From NCBI RefSeq assembly GCF_019457515.1, contig NZ_CP080421.1, positions 124,001 through 188,000 on the forward strand: DNA of 64,000 nucleotides, given 5' to 3'. The translations under genes and the position numbers were made by a program. The DNA is from Shewanella mesophila (GTDB lineage Bacteria > Pseudomonadota > Gammaproteobacteria > Enterobacterales > Shewanellaceae). The notes beneath the pieces were generated by a model. That model was given only the letters and a program-made list of their open reading frames with translations. It ran no database searches and was not told the origin of the DNA. Below, piece by piece: positions 46,153-55,574 of this stretch (positions are counted from its first letter, which is position 1; every line of letters begins with the position of its first letter).

Positions 46153-47142
46153 ATGCAGGGTTCTGTTACAGAATTTCTTAAACCGCGTCTCGTTGATATC
46201 GAGCAGGTTAACCCAACACGTGCCAAGGTTACACTCGAACCGCTTGAGCGTGGTTTTGGTCATACTTTAGGTAACGCGTTGCGTCGTATCCTATTGTCGT
46301 CTATGCCCGGCTGCGCGGTTACCGAAGTCGAGATTGATGGTGTACTGCACGAATACAGCAGCAAGGAAGGCGTACAAGAGGATATCCTAGAGATCCTATT
46401 AAACCTTAAAGGTTTAGCAGTGGTTATCGAGGGTAAAGACGAGGCTATGCTTACTTTAAGCAAGTCAGGCGCAGGCCCTGTTACCGCAGCAGATATCACG
46501 CACGATGGTGATGTTACTATTATGAATCCTGATCATGTTATCTGTCATCTGACTGGTAATAATGATATCAGCATGCGTATCCGCGTCGAACGTGGTCGCG
46601 GTTATGTTCCAGCTTCGGCTAGAGCACAAACCGAAGACGACGATCGTCCAATTGGTCGTTTGTTAGTGGATTCATCTTTCTCACCTGTCGCGCGTATTGC
46701 TTACAATGTTGAAGCAGCACGTGTTGAACAGCGTACTGACTTAGACAAACTCGTTATCGATATGACCACAAACGGTACTATCGATCCTGAGGAAGCAATT
46801 CGTCGTTCTGCAACAATTTTAGCTGAACAGCTAGATGCGTTTGTTGAACTTCGTGATGTCACTGAGCCAGAGCAGAAAGAAGAGAAACCAGAGTTCGATC
46901 CGATTCTGTTGCGTCCTGTCGACGATCTAGAGCTAACTGTACGTTCGGCTAACTGTTTGAAAGCCGAAGCGATTCATTACATCGGAGATCTGGTACAGCG
47001 TACTGAGGTTGAGCTACTTAAAACACCTAACTTGGGTAAGAAATCTCTTACCGAAATTAAGGATGTGTTGGCTTCTCGCGGACTTTCATTAGGTATGCGT
47101 CTTGAAAACTGGCCTCCAGCTAGTTTAGCAGACGACCTATAA
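46153..47142 (+). CDS. rpoA: RNA polymerase subunit alpha
   Basis: Assembly platform and activator target of RNA polymerase. It is 329 aa, as in E. coli. The N-terminal domain includes [20 protein letters not shown]. The C-terminal domain, with the UP-element and activator surface [20 protein letters not shown] and [14 protein letters not shown], is complete. It lies between rpsD and rplQ. Confidence 0.98.
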   Translation: MQGSVTEFLKPRLVDIEQVNPTRAKVTLEPLERGFGHTLGNALRRILLSSMPGCAVTEVEIDGVLHEYSSKEGVQEDILEILLNLKGLAVVIEGKDEAMLTLSKSGAGPVTAADITHDGDVTIMNPDHVICHLTGNNDISMRIRVERGRGYVPASARAQTEDDDRPIGRLLVDSSFSPVARIAYNVEAARVEQRTDLDKLVIDMTTNGTIDPEEAIRRSATILAEQLDAFVELRDVTEPEQKEEKPEFDPILLRPVDDLELTVRSANCLKAEAIHYIGDLVQRTEVELLKTPNLGKKSLTEIKDVLASRGLSLGMRLENWPPASLADDL

Positions 47143-47182
47143 AGTCCTAGTTTGTACAGATTTAGGTAATAAGGATTAGGTC

Positions 47183-47575
47183 ATGCGCCATCGTAAGAGT
47201 GGTCGTCAACTAAACCGCAACAGCAGCCATCGCCAAGCTATGTTCCGTAACATGGCAAGCTCGTTAGTCCGTCACGAAGTGATCAAGACTACTGTAGCTA
47301 AAGCGAAAGAACTGCGTCGCGTAGTTGAACCTCTAATAACACTTGCTAAGAGTGATAGCGTTGCAAATCGTCGTTTGGCGTTTGCTCGTACTCGCGACGC
47401 TGAAGTCGTAGGTAAGTTATTTAATGAATTGGGTCCACGCTACCAGGAACGTCCTGGTGGATATACCCGTATCCTTAAGTGCGGTCTACGTACTGGTGAT
47501 AAAGCGCCTATGGCGTATATTGAACTAGTAGGTCGTCCAGAAGCTGCTGAAGCTGTTGAAGACGCTGCTGAGTAA
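47183..47575 (+). CDS. rplQ: 50S ribosomal protein L17
   Basis: Tunnel-exit region 50S protein. It is 130 aa (E. coli 127). It begins [20 protein letters not shown] and has [20 protein letters not shown]. Last gene of the alpha operon. Confidence 0.97.
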   Translation: MRHRKSGRQLNRNSSHRQAMFRNMASSLVRHEVIKTTVAKAKELRRVVEPLITLAKSDSVANRRLAFARTRDAEVVGKLFNELGPRYQERPGGYTRILKCGLRTGDKAPMAYIELVGRPEAAEAVEDAAE

Positions 47576-47592
47576 CACTTGGATTCATTGTT

Positions 47593-47621
47593 AAAAAGCC
47601 GGGCAATTGCCCGGCTTTTTT
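47593..47621 (+). terminator. Alpha operon terminator
   Basis: AAAAAGCCGGGCAA paired with TTGCCCGGCTTTTT, a very stable hairpin with a T tract directly after rplQ. Confidence 0.92.
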
Positions 47622-48016
47622 ATGCCACAATTTTGGTAAACCAATTATAACCAACAATATAGGGCTTCGGAAATGAACTCGAATTTGCCATCATTCGAGC
47701 GAAATCTCTCGTTTTCGGGTTTATTAAAAGTATCTACATTGTTTTAGAGCTAGTATTAATGGAGTGTCAGTACTGTTGTTAATTCGGAAAGATAGGTATT
47801 GAAGTTGCTGTTAGATGCAGTCTTATTTAGAGGTTCAATCATTTATAATGTTGCGATCTGTTACCAATAAACCTTGAATACCAGTAGAAAATGTAGCGTA
47901 GGCTATATATTTACATCAAAAGACTCACGCGGTGAGCATTGAGTTTTGTTTGGTTCTTGTGAAGAGCTCAGCCTTGATAGGTGGGTGGTTACGTTTTGGT
48001 GTATTAGTTCTAAGCT
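47622..48016. other. Gene-free spacer after the alpha operon
   Basis: About 395 bases with no supported gene. One TATAAT (47844-47849) lacks a convincing -35. No hairpin, repeat or RNA gene stands out. Confidence 0.5.
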
Positions 48017-48997
48017 TTAAGGCGTCCAATATGAATGTTCAGCCATTATATCCGGTAAGGTGATATTCCAACGAAGAAGTCCAGAACGGCTAAATAGGAG
48101 ACGTCCTGTTTGGTCACTTACATAATGCAGTTGTCTTATATCTGAACCTGCCAGTATCTGCACTACAAGTTCGCCCGCCATACGTCCATGTATATATCCA
48201 TCTAGAACATAACCTCCAATATTCGCTTCAGGCCCAATGCTGAAGTCCCAAAAACCAAAGTGTGGTAATGGCGAATGAGTTGCGGTCCATTGGATGATGA
48301 TGTTCGGTTCAGCGTGACTCCCATCTTCCTTCGTCAGTGTATGGTAGAGACCTATGAATATGGCGTCATAACCTAATGACTTACTCTCCAATATGGTTCT
48401 CTGCCAATTATTTTCGGTATCGATCATGTCGAAATCAATATCCAGTTTCCCAATTGAAATTGAGGTTGAATGATTTCTGATTTGGCTAATTGCAACCGCT
48501 GATGTGCGACTGTTATCGAACATCATAAGCAGTTTTTTACGTTCATCTTTTTTTGTGAGAAGCTTGTCGGCGAATAGCAAAGCTCTTCTAAATAGTGGTC
48601 GTTCTAATACTCCTGTAAAGTTTTCGTAATAGTGCAGTGAAAGGTTTCTTGGGTTTGCGTTTAGTCCGAGGAATACGACTGGGGTTGTATCGTTGCCAAG
48701 CCGCTCACTAAGCGATGAGACCGCGTAGTCATCTGCGAGGATGATTAAGTCTGGTTTTGACTCAGTGAGCACTTTCCACGCCGCTTCAGACCGTGCTGCA
48801 TGTTGTTCAGCTGGTAGGCGCTTAGTGTCCATGTAAAAACTAGTGATATGGTGTTTATCGTTAAAAGTCGCGTTTAGCCCCCTGTAATAGTTAATAACCC
48901 AAGGATATTCAGCGTGGTAGCTATTTATTATAGTTATATTTTGTGAGTAGCTAGAACCTGATAATAGTATTACCAATAACATTATGAGGAGACGCAT
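48017..48997 (-). CDS. Periplasmic ABC-type substrate-binding-like protein (orphan)
   Basis: 326 aa. A signal peptide is likely at residues 1-18 (hydrophobic core LLIMLLVILLSGSS). NSYHAEYPWVINYYRGLNAT and the alternating Rossmann-like segments (PDLIILADDYAV, TPVVFLGLNAN) fit the ABC_sub_bind type of periplasmic binding fold that also occurs as sensor domains of histidine kinases. No permease, ATPase or kinase gene is adjacent, so its partner is unknown. A terminator at 49051-49075 insulates it from the upstream ccm operon. The ligand cannot be called. Confidence 0.7.
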   Translation of the reverse strand: MRLLIMLLVILLSGSSYSQNITIINSYHAEYPWVINYYRGLNATFNDKHHITSFYMDTKRLPAEQHAARSEAAWKVLTESKPDLIILADDYAVSSLSERLGNDTTPVVFLGLNANPRNLSLHYYENFTGVLERPLFRRALLFADKLLTKKDERKKLLMMFDNSRTSAVAISQIRNHSTSISIGKLDIDFDMIDTENNWQRTILESKSLGYDAIFIGLYHTLTKEDGSHAEPNIIIQWTATHSPLPHFGFWDFSIGPEANIGGYVLDGYIHGRMAGELVVQILAGSDIRQLHYVSDQTGRLLFSRSGLLRWNITLPDIMAEHSYWTP

Positions 48998-49050
48998 GAC
49001 TGCTTCATCTATTAAATAGTTATAGAATTAGTTTAGTCACTAAATAATAA

Positions 49051-49075
49051 AAAAGGCCTCATATTGAGGCCTTTT
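49051..49075 (-). terminator. ccmABCDE terminator
   Basis: AAAAGGCCTCA-TAT-TGAGGCCTTTT, a perfect 11-bp stem. On the minus strand it is followed by a T-rich tail just after the ccmE stop codon. Confidence 0.88.
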
Positions 49076-49092
49076 AATTTTATGGGGTGGTA

Positions 49093-49578
49093 TTAGTAAC
49101 CCGGTTTTTGATCTGTATCATATTCGAGTTTTTCATGGGTTTGCCCCATGGCCTCAGCAACTTCTGGCGGCATATAGTTTTCATCATGCTTGGCAAGCAC
49201 TTCAGTGGCTTCAAGTTTACCGTTCTCTATTAATACGCCTTGAGCCACGATACCTTGTCCTTCACGGAATAGATCTGGCAGTAAGTCGTCGTATGTCACT
49301 TGAATCTCACCACCTAGCGAGTCATGCACGGCGAACTCTACATGGAGACTGTTCGGATCGCGGATCATTGATCCTACAGTAACCATTCCACCAACACGAA
49401 TGCGTTGACCGACTTCAGGTTTTACACCTGTGTCTTTTTTTCCTTGCGTGATCTCCGTCGGAGTGTAGAACAAGTTTAAGTTTGAGTTCAGTGCATATAA
49501 AAGTAGGGATGCGATTGCGGCAACACCACCAATTAAGGCACTAGCAAGGGCAAGTCTCTTCTTACGTCTAGCGTTCAC
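49093..49578 (-). CDS. ccmE: Haem chaperone CcmE
   Basis: Membrane-anchored periplasmic protein that binds haem covalently and hands it to CcmF/CcmH. It is 161 aa. One N-terminal anchor helix (about 8-30) precedes a beta-barrel domain. The haem-binding histidine is in [12 protein letters not shown] (H131) with the conserved tyrosine Y135. Last gene of ccmABCDE. Confidence 0.95.
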   Translation of the reverse strand: MNARRKKRLALASALIGGVAAIASLLLYALNSNLNLFYTPTEITQGKKDTGVKPEVGQRIRVGGMVTVGSMIRDPNSLHVEFAVHDSLGGEIQVTYDDLLPDLFREGQGIVAQGVLIENGKLEATEVLAKHDENYMPPEVAEAMGQTHEKLEYDTDQKPGY

Positions 49579-49580
49579 AG

Positions 49581-49775
49581 TTAATTACTCCGATTTGCTT
49601 TTAGGCGTTCTTCACGTTGCATTTTCTTCGATATTTCAGTCAAGATTCTGCGTTTTTGACGCATACTGAAAAAAATCAAAGTGCCCAGTGAAAAGATCGT
49701 GATCCCGTAAGATAGCCATACATAGAAAGCATAGCCACCCATGTTAATAAAATCTGTTAATGATTCGAACTGCAT
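49581..49775 (-). CDS. ccmD: Haem exporter accessory protein CcmD
   Basis: 64-aa single-pass membrane protein that helps release holo-CcmE from CcmABC. It has the family N-terminus with [18 protein letters not shown], one helix (about 15-37) and a basic, helical tail. The start at ATG 49775 overlaps the ccmC stop by one base (TAATG); the longer upstream reading is inside ccmC. Confidence 0.93.
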   Translation of the reverse strand: MQFESLTDFINMGGYAFYVWLSYGITIFSLGTLIFFSMRQKRRILTEISKKMQREERLKANRSN

Positions 49776-50521
49776 TATTTGACTCCTTCGGCGGTAGCTA
49801 GTTCCCTTACCCATGGACGCATGCCATTACGAGCAAGAATTTCAGCTCTAAAACGTACCAGCGTTATCGCTCCAATCATCAAACCAAATCCTAGTATATT
49901 AATCAGTAGCGGATAAAGCATCTCTGGAGCCATTGATGATTTTTCGGTAATTTTAATGGTTGCAGGCTGATGCAGCGAGTTCCACCATTCAACCGAATAC
50001 TTAATAATAGGAATATTGATTACGCCAACAATAGCCAAGATGCCTGCAGCACGAGCAGCGAGTACCTTATCTTCAAATGAGGCATATAATGAAATTACGC
50101 CTAAATAGAGGAAAAGAAGAACTAGCTCAGATGTTAAGCGAGCATCCCAAACCCACCAAGTTCCCCACATGGGTTTACCCCAAGCCGCACCAGTAATTAA
50201 TGCAATAAATGTCACTACTGCACCCACAGGGGCAATTGCCGCAGCGGCCCAGTCAGCAGACTTAATTTGCCATACTAAACCGATAAAAGCTGATGTTGCC
50301 ATGGCCATATAAGCCGACATAGACATTGACGCTGCTGGCACATGGATGAATATGATTCGATAACTGTCCCCTTGTTGGTAGTCGACAGGTGCAAAGAGTA
50401 AGCCCCAGATAGAGCCAACACCTATAAATCCAATAGCAAGTGTTGCGAACCAAGGGAGTAACGTGCCAGAGAGATTATAAGCACGTTGAGGATCTGCGTA
50501 TGAATGTAGCCATTTCCACAT
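49775..50521 (-). CDS. ccmC: Haem handling protein CcmC
   Basis: Six-helix inner-membrane protein that loads haem onto CcmE. It is 248 aa. The tryptophan-rich WWD motif WGTWWVWDARLTSEL is present, flanked by conserved histidines (including FIHVPAASMS). The gene lies 1 bp after ccmB ends and overlaps ccmD. Confidence 0.95.
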   Translation of the reverse strand: MWKWLHSYADPQRAYNLSGTLLPWFATLAIGFIGVGSIWGLLFAPVDYQQGDSYRIIFIHVPAASMSMSAYMAMATSAFIGLVWQIKSADWAAAAIAPVGAVVTFIALITGAAWGKPMWGTWWVWDARLTSELVLLFLYLGVISLYASFEDKVLAARAAGILAIVGVINIPIIKYSVEWWNSLHQPATIKITEKSSMAPEMLYPLLINILGFGLMIGAITLVRFRAEILARNGMRPWVRELATAEGVK

Positions 50522-50522
50522 A

Positions 50523-51209
50523 TTAGTTAGTACTCACTCTTAGAGAGGCGCCAATTGCAAACGGTGCCAAAATTAACGAACCGACCAACATCGCACCAAT
50601 AATGGCAAGATGGCCGCTGTAGGATAGATTTAAACCTGCGGCATCGATTGCACTGGTCGCAAATATCAATACCGGAATATAAAGCGGTAGGATAAGCAAG
50701 CTGAGTAATACACCGCCTTTGCGTAATCCTACTGTTAGCGCAACACCAATTGCGCCGAGTAAACTTAATACTGGTGTTCCAAGTGCCAATGTTGCCATCA
50801 ATGCACCATAGCTATTCTCTTCGAGATGCAGGAGCACGGCAAGTAATGGTGCGACTAAAATTAATGGCACCCCTGTTAGTATCCAGTGCGCTAACACCTT
50901 TGCTAAAACCATTAAAGATAATGGCTGCGGGCTCAGTAGCATCTGCTCTAGGCTACCATCGACAAAGTCAGCCTTAAATAGTCGCTCCAATGAGAGCATT
51001 GAAGCAAGCAATGCCGCAACCCATATAATCCCTGGTGCCACTCGAGACAAAACCTGCGGCTCTGGGCCTATGCCTAACGGAAACAGGGTAACGACTAAAA
51101 TAAAGAAAAGTAGTGGATTAAAAATATCCCCTTTATGTCTTATCGCTATTTGTAAGTCACGCTTTAAAAGCGTGAAAAATGCTTGGGTAAAACTAATGCC
51201 TTTTTTCAT
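50523..51209 (-). CDS. ccmB: Haem exporter permease CcmB
   Basis: Membrane subunit of the CcmAB ABC complex that drives release of holo-CcmE. It is 228 aa with about six hydrophobic segments. The coupling region includes LERLFKADFVDGSLEQMLLS. ATG start 10 bp after ccmA. Confidence 0.94.
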   Translation of the reverse strand: MKKGISFTQAFFTLLKRDLQIAIRHKGDIFNPLLFFILVVTLFPLGIGPEPQVLSRVAPGIIWVAALLASMLSLERLFKADFVDGSLEQMLLSPQPLSLMVLAKVLAHWILTGVPLILVAPLLAVLLHLEENSYGALMATLALGTPVLSLLGAIGVALTVGLRKGGVLLSLLILPLYIPVLIFATSAIDAAGLNLSYSGHLAIIGAMLVGSLILAPFAIGASLRVSTN

Positions 51210-51219
51210 CTACTGCACC

Positions 51220-51870
51220 TTATACAAAGCGGTAATCTAAGCGAATTTTTCGCAGAATATCGTCACCTATGATGCCCATATCTTGGTGAGTCGTCATTAT
51301 GACGCATCCACCATTCTCGGCATGTTTTAGAAACAGGTGTTCCAACTCTTCAACGCCTTTTTTGTCAATTGCAGTAAACGGTTCATCGAGTAACCAGACT
51401 TTACAGTTAGTGTGCCACAGCCTTGCTAGTGCGGTTCGTCGGTGTTGACCTGCAGAAAGATGTCCAGCTAGCGCTTCTTCAAATCCAGAAAGATTAACTT
51501 TTGCTAAAATCTCATTGGTGCTGAACTCATCATACCCACTGATTCTTAAATTAAAGTTAAGGTTTTCTTCGGCGGTTAACTCACTTTTTACGCCTGCTAA
51601 ATGGCCTAAATATAAAAGATCATCGTTGTATTCATCACGACATCGAGTGATATCTTCACCTTTATATAGTGTGTCTCCAGCATAAGGTCGGGACAAACCT
51701 GCGAGAATACGCAGTAGGCTAGTTTTACCCGCGCCATTCGGACCTTCAATTTGGACTATTTCACCAGCTTGGATGTTGAAACTTAATTCATCAAATAAGA
51801 TTCGCTCTTCACGAATGCAAGTTAAGTTATCGGCCGATACCAGTGTTGTTGCTATTTTTTTTTCTACCAC
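51220..51870 (-). CDS. ccmA: Cytochrome c biogenesis ATPase CcmA
   Basis: ABC ATPase of the CcmAB complex, 216 aa. Walker A is GPNGAGKTS, the signature LSAGQHRR, Walker B VWLLDEP. GTG start at 51870 after an AGAGGG-like site. A run of nine A at codons 4-6 follows the start; it could be slippage-prone. First gene of the leftward ccmABCDE operon. Confidence 0.94.
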   Translation of the reverse strand: MVEKKIATTLVSADNLTCIREERILFDELSFNIQAGEIVQIEGPNGAGKTSLLRILAGLSRPYAGDTLYKGEDITRCRDEYNDDLLYLGHLAGVKSELTAEENLNFNLRISGYDEFSTNEILAKVNLSGFEEALAGHLSAGQHRRTALARLWHTNCKVWLLDEPFTAIDKKGVEELEHLFLKHAENGGCVIMTTHQDMGIIGDDILRKIRLDYRFV

Positions 51871-52205
51871 TGAACCCTCTATCTCAAGCCATATATCAAC
51901 GCAAGTGATATTAACATATTCCCTTATTAGGGTTTAGTATTGGTTACTTTTTAGTGTCAGCAATTTGATATGCTTCCAAAAAGTGAAACCTTTTATTACT
52001 CGCATCGAACTTTTTCAACTTTTGCTAATGTAACAGTTAAATGTCTGTTTGCGCGCGTTATCAGGGGACAAATTCTGATATTAGTCACAAAAAGGTGAGA
52101 TTTGTTGAAGTTTGATGTATCCTTAGCCCGCGATAAATAAGTCTGCCCAGTATAAAGTCAGGGTGGCATTGAGCTTTGTTAATATTTGCATTAGGAACAT
52201 TGAAC
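51871..52205. other. Divergent regulatory region between ccmA and scyA
   Basis: No gene in 335 bases. A near-consensus CRP-type site lies at 52074-52089. I could not place firm -35/-10 pairs for either direction. Confidence 0.5.
52074..52089. promoter_or_regulatory. CRP-like binding site upstream of scyA
   Basis: TCTGA-TATTAG-TCACA matches 9 of the 10 conserved bases of the CRP consensus TGTGA-N6-TCACA. It is about 120 bp upstream of scyA and 200 bp upstream of ccmA. CRP control of respiratory cytochromes is known in Shewanella; binding here is inferred. Confidence 0.5.
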
Positions 52206-52499
52206 ATGAAAAAACTGTTAGCATTGTCAGCAGTGGCTGCTTTGACCTTGTCTGCAAACGTATTTGCACAAGAAGGTGAGGCTATCTACAACAAGGCATG
52301 CCATGTATGCCATAGCATGGGCGTTGCCGGTGCACCTAAAGCCCACGATGCTGCTGCATGGGAACCTCGTTTAGCGAAAGGTCTAGATACGCTATTAGGT
52401 AGTGTTAAGACTGGTCTAAACGCAATGCCACCAGGTGGTATGTGTACAGATTGTACTGATGACGATTACAAGAACGCGATAGAGTTCATGTCTAAGTAA
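52206..52499 (+). CDS. scyA: Monohaem cytochrome c5 (ScyA type)
   Basis: Small periplasmic electron carrier, 97 aa with a signal peptide cut near ANVFAQ (about 21). The haem motif is CHVCH (C32, C35, H36). The likely axial methionine is M74 in AMPPGG, and a C80-C83 pair (CTDC) is typical of the c5 class. In Shewanella the cognate protein passes electrons to the cbb3 oxidase. ATG 52206 is used; the longer in-frame reading would mask the signal peptide. It sits inside the ccm locus that makes its haem attachment possible. Confidence 0.92.
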   Translation: MKKLLALSAVAALTLSANVFAQEGEAIYNKACHVCHSMGVAGAPKAHDAAAWEPRLAKGLDTLLGSVKTGLNAMPPGGMCTDCTDDDYKNAIEFMSK

Positions 52500-52514
52500 T
52501 TTGTTGTCAAAGAA

Positions 52515-52540
52515 AGAGCCGGCTTGATGCCGGTTTTTTT
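52515..52540 (+). terminator. scyA terminator
   Basis: CCGGC-TTGAT-GCCGG (52519-52533) extended by A-T and G-T pairs, then seven T. Confidence 0.75.
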
Positions 52541-52621
52541 ATGCCTGCGATTTGCTCTTAGGTTGTCTACAGCTTTCAACGTAAACACCCAATGCAAAGT
52601 ATTCAAGTATTGGGCAAGACA

Positions 52622-53907
52622 CAAAAAAGCCAACTTCAAAGTCTAATGTTATTCGGTTAATAATTACTGCTTATATTTCAGTGGGTAACAGCTATAACTA
52701 TAGGGCTCTGATCGTGGATACGTTCGGTGCTTTCTTTTTTATCTGGAAGGATAAAGTGTTTTATATCGGCTTGCATTTGCTTCAGCTTAGCCGGTAATTT
52801 TCTATCCGGCGATAAAGCAAGCCACCTCAATAGTGTGTCTATTAAGCTTATTGCCGCGGTAAAACTGATACGCGTTGGAGCGACTTCAGTTTCCTTTGCT
52901 ATCGCTACCATTTCTAAGCGAACCAGATTGTAAGCGATAAGTGCGCCCCATAGTTCTTGTCTGACACCTTGAGCAAATCGACTTCGTAATGTCACCTTAG
53001 TTTGCAGTTGAGTTTGCTTAAGCTCACCATATCCTTCCTCTATCTCCCAGCACTGCCAGTAGATATTTAGCAGCTTATCCAGTGGATACCGAGTGGGGGC
53101 AACCAATGAGGTAACAAAGCCTTTAATTTCACCCTTTGGCTTTTGATAAGCAATAAAACGGGCACGTCATGTTTCAGGTAAATTTGGGTTCTTGTTTCTC
53201 GCTTGCGGTGAAACAGGTATATCAATAAGCAAATCATTATCAGAAAACGTTTCGACGACTTCATAGCGCATTTTCGATTTGACTGGCGTTAACCAGTGTC
53301 GCTGTTCTCCTGAGCTTCTCCAGCTTAAAAGTAAGTCTGCAGAGAAGTAACAACGGTCAAATAAGGTTAAGGAGTTATCAAAGGCTGCACCCAATACCAT
53401 TCTGGTCTCGGTCGATATAAGGCTGACTAATCGAAGCTGAGGGTAAGGCTTGTGCGTGTTTGAAATAAAACCAAACTCGTTTGCGTTCTCTTCTGAGTCT
53501 TGTCAACGAAACACTTTTCCATCAACCGCGAGAGTTGTAAGCTCCAAATCATTATTCTCCCCCAAAGCTTGCTCAAGCCAAGCAGAGATAGTGGATTTAA
53601 GTAGGTATGGCATTGGGGCTTCGCTTAGGCGACGGCGACAGTCTGTCAGTACACTCGGTGCAACACGGGACTAAATACTGTCGCCAGATTGAAGAGCAAT
53701 ATCCATGGAGCTGCAGATTTCCTTAATCGACAGCTTCCATTACAGCGCGATAGCCCCCACTTTCTTCAACAGACTCATGTACTAATTCAAGCTCTTGAGC
53801 AAACATAAAAAATCCCCACCAGAATACGGGTAGGGATTATCAATCATCTGCAAGATCGTTCAAGTGCTCTTAAACGCTCGGCATTAGACTCTAAAGTCGG
53901 CTTTTTG
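52622..53907 (-). mobile_element. Decayed IS4-family insertion sequence
   Basis: The ends are imperfect terminal inverted repeats of about 26 bp. The left end 52622-52648 reads CAAAAAAGCCAACTTC and onward to AGTCTAATG; the complement of the right end 53882-53907 reads CAAAAAGCCGACTTTAG and onward to AGTCTAATG. About 1.29 kb, enclosing one broken transposase. I did not find a target-site duplication. It separates scyA from ccmI. Confidence 0.75.
52678..53806 (-). pseudogene. IS4-family transposase, disrupted
   Basis: Fragments in different frames. The start at 53806 encodes MFAQELELVHESVEESGGYR and meets a stop after 27 codons. The middle piece has MVLGAAFDNSLTLFDRCYF with the conserved D. 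The C-terminal piece reads WEIEEGYGELKQTQLQ, the Y-(2)-R-(3)-E-(6)-K-like motif of IS4 transposases, and ends at 52678. Several frameshifts and stops; it is not functional. Confidence 0.88.
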
Positions 53908-53922
53908 CTATACGCAATGGGA

Positions 53923-55167
53923 TTACTGAACTTGCGTATTGAGAACTAATGTACCCGTTGAGCCTACTTTGATAGTGTCTAGTCTACCTTGGAGGTCACC
54001 AGGTTGTGCTTTAACTGAGCCATGTTTAGATAAGACTGCAATAATCTCAACATTCTTTGCATCGCTAAGTTTAATATCGCCACCCATACCTGTGCTATCA
54101 TCCAAAGTGATGGTCACAGGCAGTGATTTTGCTGATACCTTAGTTGCTGCAAGTGGTACTTTCGGTCCTTCAGTATTTCGCGCGAAGATGAATAACATAT
54201 CGGTACCATTGACTTGCTCTAGTAGCTCAGGAGCAACCGAAACATCTATCGTTACGGTTTTGTCTGTGATCCCTTGCTGATGAGTTGCGTCGTTTGGCAT
54301 ATCGCCAGTTTCTGCTTGCATTCTCATCTTGGCACTTTCGATGGCATTCATAATCGCACTGCGATCAACATCGTTACGATTACTGTCAAGTATGGTTTGC
54401 CATGCAACAATAGACTTGTCGTAGTTGGCATTGAAAAACGCATCCATACCGACTAAAAGCAGAGTAGAAGGGTCTTCAGGATCTAAAGCTAAAGATTGAT
54501 CAACGATCGCTTGCACTTGCGGCGTCATGCGTTGATTCGCTTTGTAATAAAGTGCAGTAGCTTTCGGTCCGAGCAGTTCTGCGTGGGTGCCGACTAACTC
54601 CATCGCTTTATCGAAAGCCTTTACAGCATCGTCATATCGATTGGCACTAATATAAGTATGACCTAAACTAAATAGCAACTGACTATTGTCTGGTTCAGCT
54701 TTTAATTGCGCTTCCATCATTTCGATGCGCTGCGCCATGATTTGGCTTGCGTCCATACCTGCATGAGGATTATCTGGTACCGCTTTGTCTAAGTTTGCGT
54801 AAGCGCCTAAGTCAGAATATAAGTAGCCAGATAGACCAATAACTACAGCTGACATTAACACTGGCCATAATAGGCCTTTAGGTTTTACCTGATTAACCAA
54901 TGACTCGTCTTCACCCTGTTTCATGTCTTGTAACAGGCTAATTTCAAGTTCTTTCTTTAATGAATCGAACTCAACTTGGTCTAATAGCTCATCTGCGAGT
55001 TCTTTTTCTAATGTAGCTAGTCGATTGTTAAAAAGTTCTAGGTTCGTTTGTTTACGAACGCCAGCTTCCTCCGCTTGCAGCATTTTTTGCTGACGGAAGT
55101 GTGGAAACCAAATCAGCACTAGGCTGACTAACACAAAAAGCGCAATAAAAATCCAGAGAGTGGTCAT
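53923..55167 (-). CDS. ccmI: Cytochrome c maturation apocytochrome chaperone CcmI
   Basis: 414 aa. N-terminal helices (about 3-22 and 100-120) anchor it, with a coiled cytoplasmic loop between (KEL/EEL-rich). A TPR region follows (about 145-280, repeats around SLGHTYISANRYDDAVKAFD) that binds the apocytochrome C-terminus in relatives. The C-terminal domain is periplasmic. It is transcribed alone, away from ccmF, and 16 bp from the dead IS4 element's edge. It is a separate gene, not fused to ccmH as in E. coli. Confidence 0.9.
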   Translation of the reverse strand: MTTLWIFIALFVLVSLVLIWFPHFRQQKMLQAEEAGVRKQTNLELFNNRLATLEKELADELLDQVEFDSLKKELEISLLQDMKQGEDESLVNQVKPKGLLWPVLMSAVVIGLSGYLYSDLGAYANLDKAVPDNPHAGMDASQIMAQRIEMMEAQLKAEPDNSQLLFSLGHTYISANRYDDAVKAFDKAMELVGTHAELLGPKATALYYKANQRMTPQVQAIVDQSLALDPEDPSTLLLVGMDAFFNANYDKSIVAWQTILDSNRNDVDRSAIMNAIESAKMRMQAETGDMPNDATHQQGITDKTVTIDVSVAPELLEQVNGTDMLFIFARNTEGPKVPLAATKVSAKSLPVTITLDDSTGMGGDIKLSDAKNVEIIAVLSKHGSVKAQPGDLQGRLDTIKVGSTGTLVLNTQVQ

Positions 55168-55574
55168 TATTTCTTTTTCACATTAGTTACAGAAATGCGG
55201 GGATGCCGCGCGATTAGAGATAAGATTATACGGAAAGATTATTCATTGAACAGTAATATAAGGCCTATGTTGTTTTAAAAGGTGATACTTTTGCACTGGT
55301 TCACAGTTCGATTCTATTTTCTAAAATTGGCTGAAACTTAAGTTTCAAACAAGAGTCAGAGAATAAAATCTGTCAGTTTTAACAATTATAACCTCTGCCT
55401 TGAATCCACAAGAATGAGACAGGTCACCCATAATTGCGCAAAAGAAGCAGACAGATACAACAGCAAATACTAAAATGACTCAAATTTTGTACCTTGAGTA
55501 GTGTAAATCGCAAACTCGCTTGAATTGGAATAGCTTAAGCTTATCTGATTCTTATATAGGACTGAGGAAAACCC
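55168..55574. other. Divergent regulatory region between ccmI and ccmF
   Basis: 407 bases without a gene, AT-rich. It holds a 16-bp perfect palindrome (55332-55347). No other clear structure seen. Confidence 0.5.
55332..55347. promoter_or_regulatory. Palindrome of PsrA-operator type
   Basis: TGAAACTTAAGTTTCA is perfectly symmetric over 16 bp and contains GAAAC-N4-GTTTC, the pattern reported for the fatty-acid regulator PsrA in Pseudomonas and Shewanella. It lies between ccmI and ccmF. Whether PsrA binds is inference. Confidence 0.5.

Noticed and set aside
47741..47753. GTTTTAGAGCTAG, identical to the start of the Cas9 guide-RNA repeat
   Set aside because: Single 13-base match in a gene-free spacer, with no repeats, spacers, tracrRNA or cas genes nearby. 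Chance.
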